The notes under the pieces are model-generated. The model was not told where the DNA came from and made no database searches. It saw only the letters and a program-made list of their open reading frames with translations. From the NCBI GenBank assembly GCA_023807065.1, contig JAJJLU010000478.1, positions 1 to 38,353 on the forward strand: 38,353 nt of DNA, given 5' to 3'. Below, in pieces: positions 18,101 through 26,027 of this stretch. The DNA comes from Isotricha intestinalis. Lineage: Eukaryota > Ciliophora > Litostomatea > Vestibuliferida > Isotrichidae. Position 1 is the stretch's first letter. Each line of letters begins with the position of its first letter. A program made the position numbers and the translations under genes.

Positions 18101-19741
18101 ATGAGAAAAAATATTGTATTCCTTTTTATTTTTCTTGTCATATGTATTAAAACTGATGAAGTAAATAATCAACAAGAGCTAAATGAAAATTTAGATTCAA
18201 ATGAACAAAATGAAAATTTAGAATCAAATGAACAAAATGATCAAAATTTTATTAATGAAGATGATGCAAATTTAGAAATTTTTCCTGAAACTCAATATGT
18301 GGTTGAATTAACAGATAATAATTTTGATGAATTTATTAAAAGTAATACTAAGGTTTTAGTATTATTTTATCATCAAAATTATGAAGAATGCTATAATTTT
18401 ATTCCAAAATATATTAAATTGGCTGAATCATATAAACAAGAAAATCAAGATTTAATATTTGGAAGAATGAATGCTAAAATAAATCTTGAAGCATTAAATA
18501 TAAATTCAGGAAATGAATATCCTTCTTTAAAATTATATATTAATGGAAAACCTAATAATTATCTTTATTATTATAATGAAATGGATTTAATGAAATTTTT
18601 AACTAAAAAATTAGTGAATCCAATATTAGAAAGAAATAATTTTGATACAATTAAATCTGAAACAGAAAATTATACTCAATTTTTTATAAGTACTCTTAAT
18701 TCAGAAACTGAAAAAGAAAAATATGAAAATTTAAAAAAAGTAGCAGAAAAATATGATGATATTTTTGATATTTTTAATTGCATTGAATGTAAATCACAAT
18801 TTCAAAGTGATTTAATTGTATATAAATTACAGCCTGAAGTGATAATAGAAAAATATGATAATTCATCATTTTCAATTGAATCATTTGATTATTTCATAAG
18901 AAAACATTTTAGACTTTTTAAAGAAGAATTAAATTCATTAGATTTTTCTCTTATTGATGGAAAGAACATAACAACTGTAATTTATTTTAGAGAAAATGAA
19001 AATGAAGAAGATTCCCAAAAAGATTTGATGTTTTCAAATTTACATTTGCAATATGAAGGAAAATATATTATTACTTATTCAGATATTAAAGATAGTTCAC
19101 CTGCAGAAGATGCAAAAGAGTTTTTTAATTTAGAAAGACAAGATTTACCTATTGTAAAAATATTTGATCCAAAAACTTTAGAAATTTTTACATATCAAGG
19201 AGAAATAACAAAAGAAAAAATAATAGAATTTATAACAAAATATGAAAATAAAGAATTAACAAGAGATAAAAATTCAGAAAAAGTTCCTTTAGAACAATCA
19301 TCGTCTGTTTATTATTTGGTTGGTAAAACTTTTAAAGAAGAAATATATAATGGAGCTTTAAATTATATAGTTTTATTCCTTTCATATGAAGAAGAAGCAG
19401 ATCAATTATCAAATGATATTTATTTTAATATAACAAATCTTAGTGATAAATATAGAAAATTAAATGATTATAGAATTAAATTTGGTTTTATTAATTTATT
19501 TTATAATGAAATTGATGAAAAAATAGAAGATATACCTCTTCTAGGATTATATATTAATGGGAAAAAGGATGCTCCTCTTTTCTTTAATAATTTTGATATT
19601 GATGAAATTGAATATTGGATTTCAAGTAATTTAGGTTGGAAAGAAATTCCACAACTAATTGTGAATGAACCTGATAATAATGATGAAGAAATTAATTCAA
19701 ATGTTAATGATGATGATGATTTAAGCAGAGCAGATTTATAA
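18101..19741 (+). CDS. PDI-like ER thioredoxin-fold protein lacking CxxC in its a-type domains
   Basis: A 546-residue protein with an N-terminal signal peptide (about residues 1-18, hydrophobic VFLFIFLVICI) and an acidic Asn/Glu-rich segment. Four thioredoxin-like units follow, in PDI order. The first (about 66-172) has the PDI pattern VELTDNNFDEFI and cis-Pro P141, but the catalytic WCGHC is replaced by NYEEC (only C97 kept). The second (about 190-270) contains CIEC (227-230). The third has P350. The fourth (about 400-510) has P479 in IPLLGLYINGKK and no Cys at its active site (YEEEA, 429-433). The tail is acidic and ends in RADL, which could serve as a weak KDEL-like retrieval signal; that is inference. 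It probably acts as an ER chaperone or non-catalytic PDI relative rather than a dithiol oxidase. Confidence 0.8.
   Translation: MRKNIVFLFIFLVICIKTDEVNNQQELNENLDSNEQNENLESNEQNDQNFINEDDANLEIFPETQYVVELTDNNFDEFIKSNTKVLVLFYHQNYEECYNFIPKYIKLAESYKQENQDLIFGRMNAKINLEALNINSGNEYPSLKLYINGKPNNYLYYYNEMDLMKFLTKKLVNPILERNNFDTIKSETENYTQFFISTLNSETEKEKYENLKKVAEKYDDIFDIFNCIECKSQFQSDLIVYKLQPEVIIEKYDNSSFSIESFDYFIRKHFRLFKEELNSLDFSLIDGKNITTVIYFRENENEEDSQKDLMFSNLHLQYEGKYIITYSDIKDSSPAEDAKEFFNLERQDLPIVKIFDPKTLEIFTYQGEITKEKIIEFITKYENKELTRDKNSEKVPLEQSSSVYYLVGKTFKEEIYNGALNYIVLFLSYEEEADQLSNDIYFNITNLSDKYRKLNDYRIKFGFINLFYNEIDEKIEDIPLLGLYINGKKDAPLFFNNFDIDEIEYWISSNLGWKEIPQLIVNEPDNNDEEINSNVNDDDDLSRADL
18182..18235 (+). repeat. 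27-bp tandem duplication inside the PDI-like gene
   Basis: Two adjacent 27-base units (18182-18208 and 18209-18235) differ at one base and encode NENLDSNEQ and NENLESNEQ. The duplication lies in the acidic linker after the signal peptide, keeps the frame and looks recent. Confidence 0.85.
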
Positions 19742-19971
19742 ATTTGTTTGTTTAAAAAAATTTATCGTTATTTAATATTAGTTTATTAAATTTAAACTAA
19801 TTTGATTTAACAAATTAATAAATTAAATAATATTTTTCGAATTATCAAAAATAACATACTTTTTTTCGAGTAGATAAATAAGAGTTATACAAAAATTTTA
19901 TTTTTGATTTTGGAAAAAAAGCTTTTTGTTCTTCTAATATTTGAAATTTGATTATATAATTTAATCTTTTG
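19742..19971. other. 3' flank between convergent genes
   Basis: AT-rich sequence downstream of the PDI-like gene and of the CKS1 relic. No feature recognised. Confidence 0.4.
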
Positions 19972-20228
19972 TCAAATAACAGAAGGAACATTTCCAGTAT
20001 TAGAATATGTTCTAAGGGCTTTCTAAATTTTAATATATGATATTCATTTTTATGAATTTCATAATGAACCCTACCTCTACTTTATTAAATTCTTAACCTT
20101 CTCTATTCATTTTCTTATAATAATTTTTCTTTTGGCATTTATTTATATGTCTTTTAGGAAGAAGAATATTCAATTAGATCATATTTTTATTTCTCATTGT
20201 ATTCTATTTCATCTGGGTAATGAGGCAT
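19972..20228 (-). pseudogene. CKS1 (cyclin-dependent kinase subunit) pseudogene
   Basis: The minus strand from ATG at 20226-20228 reads MPHYPDEIEYNEK then TAA, and further on MPKEKLL, TAA, ENE, TAG, RRLRI, TAA, TAA, SRGRVHYEIH and HILKFRKP. This matches the CKS1 core (PKxxLLxENEWRxLGIQQSRGWVHYxxHxPEPHILLFRRP) residue for residue over about 40 positions. The conserved QQ pair is TAA TAA, the conserved ENEW tryptophan is TAG, and the Trp of GWVHY is AGG. A frame shift after FRKP moves a plausible tail (LRTYSNTGNVPSVI, then TGA) into another frame, and the upstream EYRHVILP segment is scrambled by indels. CKS1 is a small (about 80-110 residue) cofactor of cyclin-dependent kinases; this copy cannot encode it under the standard code. 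Confidence 0.7.
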
Positions 20229-20508
20229 TTTATTTTGTTTATTTTATTATTTTTCATTAATTAATTAATTTATTTTTTTTTTTAAATTTTTTTTTTATGA
20301 ATTAAAGTTAAAATTTTATATGTGATATTATTTTATAATATTTTTTTTATGTATAATATTTAAATATTCTGACATTGTTTTTATAGTATAATTATTTATA
20401 GCTAATTCACTAATTATTTTAACCTTATTTTGATTGAATTTCAAATATTTTTGAAATTATATGCAAAAATACAAAATGTTTAATTTATTTCAATATTTAT
20501 AAATCAAT
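20229..20508. other. intergenic AT-rich spacer
   Basis: Long T runs (for example 20269-20299) between the CKS1 relic and the end of the TmcB-like gene. No feature recognised. Confidence 0.4.
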
Positions 20509-23500
20509 CTAATCTAAAAAATATATAAAGAGCCCGACTTTAGTATTTGTTTCTAATAATTTTTTAGGTATTAAACAATATAACAAAATCATTAAAATTA
20601 ATTCCATAACCAAATTTATAGTTAAACAAGTAACAAATATTTTTTTATGAGCACCTAAAACTTGAGAGGTTAATTTAGGTAAAGCAACTTCATTTAAATA
20701 ACTTCTAATAATTCTCATTATAACAAGATGTAAAGAATAAATTTCATATAATTCATTTTGATCTAAATATTTTAATTTATTATTATATTCAACTTTCAAA
20801 ATTCCTTTTAATAATTTTTCTTCTAAAAAAATAATATTATTCATCACTAAATCTTGTCTTTGATATTCCATAACTCCTAAAGCATTACAAACATCAGTTA
20901 AATAATTATAATATTTAGTTTCTTCTCCTTCAGGAATAATAGAAATAAAATCTCCATCTTTAAAAGTTTGTAAATCTTCACAAGAAACATGATCAAAAAC
21001 AGAAATTTCACCATAAGTTGATGTATCTTTTTGTTCAATATGTTTTATCATTTTTAAAACAAATAAATGTTCTTGAATATCATATGATATTAAAGGGAAT
21101 GAAGCATTATTTTTAATAAAATAACCAAAATCATATTGTGATGTATTTGTTATTATCATTATTTGAAGACTATTTAAAACTAAACTTAAATCATTATCTA
21201 CTTCTGCATTATAATTAACAAAGTCTACTACTGTTCTTAATTTTTCTAATTTTCCTTTCATACATATAAATAATATTACTGAAACTGAATAATATATTAC
21301 ATATAATACTACTATTATTGTTATGTTTGCTTTTGCTAATGGAGAAAAGGATTTTAAGTTTTCTAATCTCATTTTTCTTTGAACTTTTTCTGGTATTATT
21401 ATTTCTTCTTTTTTTTCTATTATATTTACTTTTATAAATTCATCTTTTTCAACATTTATTTTATTTACTATTTCCATTGGCATTTTTTCATATAAGGATA
21501 ATAAAGTTTTTAAGTGTTTAAATTTTGATTTAAAATATTTCATAAAACTAACAGAAGCAAATTTCGATTTAATAGTCTCTAATTTCCTATTTAAAACAGT
21601 AATAAATTCATAAATAAAGAAAATAGTTACTCCTATTAAAACTAAATTTAAAACAAAAATTGCAACTGTAAATCCAATTAAAATATCTTGTATTCCTTGT
21701 AAATAATTACTAAACCAATTTTTAATTAAATTTTGAACATTTAATAAAGCTCTTTCAACAAAAGGATAATTCATTAAAGCAGAATAAATATTTCTTTGTT
21801 GTTGATTTGAAGAAATTAAATCTAAATTAGAAACTTTATAATCGATTCCTACAGTAAAAAATTTAATTGGAGTAGTTCTAAGAGAATCACTATTAATAAC
21901 TTGAACTAAATAATTTAAAAAAACATTAATTCCTTCTAAAAAAGTTTCTTCTTTAACAAAATTCTCATCTTCAGAAACATCACTTGTAGTAGAAGGAATT
22001 AAGATTTTTTCAGCTTCAATTTGATTAACATAAGAATTTGATAATTCAAAAACGCTTTGTTTAAAATTTAAATAATGAGAATTTATTGTTGAAAAAGTGG
22101 ATTTAAATTGATTATATATTATTGTACTAACATCCATTCCTTCACCTTCAATATTTAATCTTTCTTGTAAGGCATAAGCATAAGTTTGATAATAACAATT
22201 ACATCCTTCCGCATCTTTTGGAAATTGGATACATATATTTGAAACTAATCTCATTTCTTCTGTTTGAACTCCTCTCATAAAATATTTATATTTTTGAAAT
22301 AAATTAAATAACTTTGTAAATTTATTATCATTAATTAATAATAATATCAAATATATAAAACCTAAAACAAGTAAAAAACCATTTATTCCAGTGATAACAT
22401 TTGAAAATATTTTTAATTTTTCAAAATCTAATTTTTCTTCTTCTTTTAGTTTTTCTCTTCCTGATAATTTTAATCTATTTCCTTTATTTGTTCCAATTGA
22501 ACTTCCTCCTGAAACTGAACTTGCTTCACCAACAGTATTTTGAACATATCTACTTATTGAATTTAAATTATTATTTTCAATATCAAATTTTTGCTTTTCT
22601 TCTTCTTGTTTTTTTTCATTTGTATTATTTCCATTTTTTTCTGTTACTACATAATATACTATATATATTTGCCCATCTGTATCTATTTCATATTTTTTAT
22701 TTAGGACAAATGTTAATTTTTGAAATAAATTTCTTTGAGCTTCAAAACTTTCTATTATTTTTTCTGGGTTTTTTATATCAGAATTATCTCGTAAAAAATC
22801 TGATAATGTCTTTAAATAACGTTCAAAATTTAATTTAACTAATATTTCTTCTTCTTTTTCTTTTTCTTTATCTTTTAATTTTTGTAATTCTCTTTCATTT
22901 GCTTTTATTTTTTCTATATCTTTTTCTTTTGAATTTTTTAAATCGTTTTCCATTTCTTCTACTTGTCTTTGTAAATATGTTTTTTTGTTTTTATCTAAAC
23001 TTTTGTCTACTTGAATTTTATTAAATAATTTTCCAAAATAAAAACATTTTTGCCCTATTAATAAATTTGCAACAATTTCTGGAGAAATTTTTAATAAAGC
23101 TCCCATTTTTTCAGAAAAAGAAATTAATATTTCTTTATCTCCTTCTTTTCTAAATATTAAAACATCTTTATTTCCTAATAAATAATGACCTGATATTAAT
23201 ACTTCTCCTGAATCAATTGATGGAAATGAAATATATTTCATATAAAAACTTTCTATAAATCCTCTTTCTATTAATTTTGTACTTTTGAAATTAATAACTA
23301 CATATTCAAAAACATTTAAATCATCTTTAAAATTATTTGTGTTTATACTAATTATAAATTTTTCTTTACCAAATTGTCTTACATCTGCAGGAAATAAATT
23401 ATCTAAAGAATAATTTAAATATTTTCTAAAATCATAACTTGATTTAACTATTGTACAATCCTTAGCAACTAAACCATAATGAATTAATAAAAAGTTATCA

Positions 23501-25251
23501 TTTGAAAAATGATATTCTAAATATTCATCAAAGTTTGATAATTCTAAAAATTCATAATTTGCATTTAATGATTTTACTGCAATAATTTCAAATATATATC
23601 TTAATAATAATATTTCATAAGAATATGAAGATGAATTTTTAATTAATGCTAAAATTTTAGGATGTTTTGCAAAATTATATAATTTATCAGATATTTTTAT
23701 TATATTTGAAGGATTTTTATTTTGATATCTCATAAAATGATCTATATCATTAAAAAAATCATTATATAAAACAAACACATCTTCACTATCTTTAAATTGA
23801 CTATAAGTTTTATTAAAATCAACATTTTCTTCCATTTTCTTTTCAAACATCACTAATATATTATAATAAATTGTACTATTTGTATTTTTATATTTCAATA
23901 AATTTTGATAACTAGCTAAATAATATTTTAATCTTTGAGTTTCATTCTTAAATTGCATATCATATAATTTAATAATATCTAAATATATTAATTCTTCAGC
24001 TGTTGGGTTTAAATTTCCATTTTTTAATTCAACTTCAATTATTTTAACCGCAAAACTAAAAAATTCTTGTATTGTAATTTCATTTGGTGTAGTTTCATCA
24101 AAAGTTCTAACTATATTAGGACAAATTGCACAATTTTCAACTTTACAAGTTACTTTATGATTAATAATCCATTTTGCTATTATTTGATTATAATCTAAAT
24201 CATTTGATATTAAAAAAATTAACATTGAAATATAATTTCTACTATTATAAAAAACTTCTAAAACAGTAGTTTCATCATGACTTAAAAAGAAAAAAGTAAT
24301 AAATACAGATGATAGTATAACACAAAAATAAAATAAAAATACTTTTTTAACATCTATTAAAATCATAAATAAACAAGCAACACAAGCTATAGTAATTAAG
24401 CAATTTCTTATAGTAGAAGTTTTCTTTAAAGGAAAATAAAGTAATTCATGAGTTGTAACATAGAAAGTACACATTATATAAATAAAATAAATAAAAATAA
24501 TGCATAAAGGAACAATATTTAAAAACAATATTTTATAAGTAACAATATTACCTCCTTTTAATAAAACATTTTTTTCAATTGATAAAAAAATTTTTAAAAT
24601 AATACAAATTAAATCATAAGTTGCTGAAAATTTCATATCAAAAGGAAAATCACCTAAAGTTCCAGGATAAGCCTTTAAATTAGCAACAACAGCATGAGAA
24701 CTTAAATGATCAATATCATCTGAAATTAAATAAAATAATGTGATGAGTAAAAAAAATTCAATAATTCCATAAACACTTCCATTTTTTTCATATGATTTAT
24801 AAATGCATTCTACAATAGCTGTAATATAACTATCAAATATATATAAAATTAAAGCTCTAAAAAGAATAAATTCATAGAAATTAATATAAATTTTTTTGAA
24901 CAGTTCCATTTTAATATCAGTTGAATTAACACTGTCTTTTGTTAATGTTAAATATAAAAGATAATAAACAAAAATTAAAAATATTACCACACTAATTAAT
25001 GATATCATATAAACTGTGTTTGTTGTTGGGAGATATTGTTTATATAAATTAAATGGGCTTAAATAATACATATATATATCTTTTTCATCATAATATTTAT
25101 TCAGAAATGTAATTTTTTGAGGGACTGTACATATAAATGAAAAAATTGCAAGAAAATCAAAAAGATAAAAAAAACCAATTATAAAATTATTCTTAATTAT
25201 ATAGGTAAAGGTACTTTTGGTATAAAGATATTTTCTTGATTGAGCATTCAT
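20509..25251 (-). CDS. TmcB-like multi-membrane protein with PAS domain
   Basis: A 1,580-residue protein from ATG at 25249-25251 to TAG. The N-terminal third (about 20-350) has eight or nine hydrophobic segments. A Cys-containing turn CKVENCAICPNI (369-380) and a helical TPR-like region (about 390-600) follow. A PAS-like domain spans about 680-745 (EILISFSEKMGALLKISPEIVANLLIGQ region), and a strongly charged coiled coil about 755-810. A Ser/Gly-rich linker leads to further membrane segments near 950-973, 1180, 1300 and 1545, with large polar loops between them. This order matches proteins annotated as TmcB/TmcC (tiny macrocysts B) PAS proteins of amoebae, ciliates and trichomonads. No catalytic domain is visible. 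A sensory or membrane signalling role is inferred from the PAS domain; the ligand is unknown. Confidence 0.8.
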   Translation of the reverse strand: MNAQSRKYLYTKSTFTYIIKNNFIIGFFYLFDFLAIFSFICTVPQKITFLNKYYDEKDIYMYYLSPFNLYKQYLPTTNTVYMISLISVVIFLIFVYYLLYLTLTKDSVNSTDIKMELFKKIYINFYEFILFRALILYIFDSYITAIVECIYKSYEKNGSVYGIIEFFLLITLFYLISDDIDHLSSHAVVANLKAYPGTLGDFPFDMKFSATYDLICIILKIFLSIEKNVLLKGGNIVTYKILFLNIVPLCIIFIYFIYIMCTFYVTTHELLYFPLKKTSTIRNCLITIACVACLFMILIDVKKVFLFYFCVILSSVFITFFFLSHDETTVLEVFYNSRNYISMLIFLISNDLDYNQIIAKWIINHKVTCKVENCAICPNIVRTFDETTPNEITIQEFFSFAVKIIEVELKNGNLNPTAEELIYLDIIKLYDMQFKNETQRLKYYLASYQNLLKYKNTNSTIYYNILVMFEKKMEENVDFNKTYSQFKDSEDVFVLYNDFFNDIDHFMRYQNKNPSNIIKISDKLYNFAKHPKILALIKNSSSYSYEILLLRYIFEIIAVKSLNANYEFLELSNFDEYLEYHFSNDNFLLIHYGLVAKDCTIVKSSYDFRKYLNYSLDNLFPADVRQFGKEKFIISINTNNFKDDLNVFEYVVINFKSTKLIERGFIESFYMKYISFPSIDSGEVLISGHYLLGNKDVLIFRKEGDKEILISFSEKMGALLKISPEIVANLLIGQKCFYFGKLFNKIQVDKSLDKNKKTYLQRQVEEMENDLKNSKEKDIEKIKANERELQKLKDKEKEKEEEILVKLNFERYLKTLSDFLRDNSDIKNPEKIIESFEAQRNLFQKLTFVLNKKYEIDTDGQIYIVYYVVTEKNGNNTNEKKQEEEKQKFDIENNNLNSISRYVQNTVGEASSVSGGSSIGTNKGNRLKLSGREKLKEEEKLDFEKLKIFSNVITGINGFLLVLGFIYLILLLINDNKFTKLFNLFQKYKYFMRGVQTEEMRLVSNICIQFPKDAEGCNCYYQTYAYALQERLNIEGEGMDVSTIIYNQFKSTFSTINSHYLNFKQSVFELSNSYVNQIEAEKILIPSTTSDVSEDENFVKEETFLEGINVFLNYLVQVINSDSLRTTPIKFFTVGIDYKVSNLDLISSNQQQRNIYSALMNYPFVERALLNVQNLIKNWFSNYLQGIQDILIGFTVAIFVLNLVLIGVTIFFIYEFITVLNRKLETIKSKFASVSFMKYFKSKFKHLKTLLSLYEKMPMEIVNKINVEKDEFIKVNIIEKKEEIIIPEKVQRKMRLENLKSFSPLAKANITIIVVLYVIYYSVSVILFICMKGKLEKLRTVVDFVNYNAEVDNDLSLVLNSLQIMIITNTSQYDFGYFIKNNASFPLISYDIQEHLFVLKMIKHIEQKDTSTYGEISVFDHVSCEDLQTFKDGDFISIIPEGEETKYYNYLTDVCNALGVMEYQRQDLVMNNIIFLEEKLLKGILKVEYNNKLKYLDQNELYEIYSLHLVIMRIIRSYLNEVALPKLTSQVLGAHKKIFVTCLTINLVMELILMILLYCLIPKKLLETNTKVGLFIYFLD

Positions 25252-26027
25252 TTTTTTAAATTGTTTTTATTGGAAATATTAATATTTATTTTTAATATTT
25301 CATATATATTTTATTAATTTTTAAGAAAATCTTTCATTCTCCTATGAAAATTAATAATAATTTCAATATATTTTATTAATGCTTAATATATAAAGATTTT
25401 TTGGCTTCAAAAGAATTTTTCCTAAAAAAAAGTATTTTTTAATTCTTTGAGCGTTGGGATGCTTTTTTATTTATATAAAAATTCTTCAGTTTATCTTTTT
25501 TACTCTATTAGAATTATCAACTCTCTTTCAAATGAGAAATGAACGATAAATTCTTAATTTAATTTGTTGAAATTATTAATAAAAATTATATTTTTATAAT
25601 ATATTTTTTAATTAATTTTGAATTATGATTTAAATAAAAATAATTTTGTTAAATATAACGTTTTTGAACATATTCTTTTAATACTTATTATAATTTTTTG
25701 AAAATAATATAATATATGTAAAATCACTTTATCAATATTTATTTATATTTTATTTGAATTTATTCTTGTAATTTATTTCAAAGAAAAAACATTGTTACAA
25801 TTTTAATTGAAAAAAATAATTTATTGATACACACCATGATTTTTTATAAAAATTCTAATATTTATATTTTAAATAACATTTGATTGGAATAAATAAAATT
25901 TATTATGATTTTATTAATAATTTACCAATTTAAATTCATAAAATTTGAATTAACGTTTTAAAAAGTGATAAATTGTAACAGAAATTATTTATTTGTGTTT
26001 TATGAGGAGTTTCAATAGAATTCTATA
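25252..26027. promoter_or_regulatory. divergent intergenic region (shared promoter area)
   Basis: About 780 bases between the start codons of the minus-strand TmcB-like gene and the plus-strand finger/MORN gene. It must contain both promoters. It is AT-rich. A GC-richer patch around 25448-25462 (gagcgttgggatgc) stands out but matches no site that I know. Confidence 0.4.

Noticed and set aside
19972..20228. TAA and TAG read as glutamine, as in Tetrahymena and Paramecium
   Set aside because: The CKS1 relic fits this at its QQ pair, but a TAG stands at a conserved Trp, frame shifts are present, and ten of eleven complete neighbouring genes end in TAA or TAG with no internal TAA/TAG in thousands of codons.
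22401..22838. 145-codon plus-strand open frame rich in Leu and Phe
   Set aside because: It is antisense to the Lys/Glu coiled-coil region of the TmcB-like gene; such composition arises automatically on the opposite strand.
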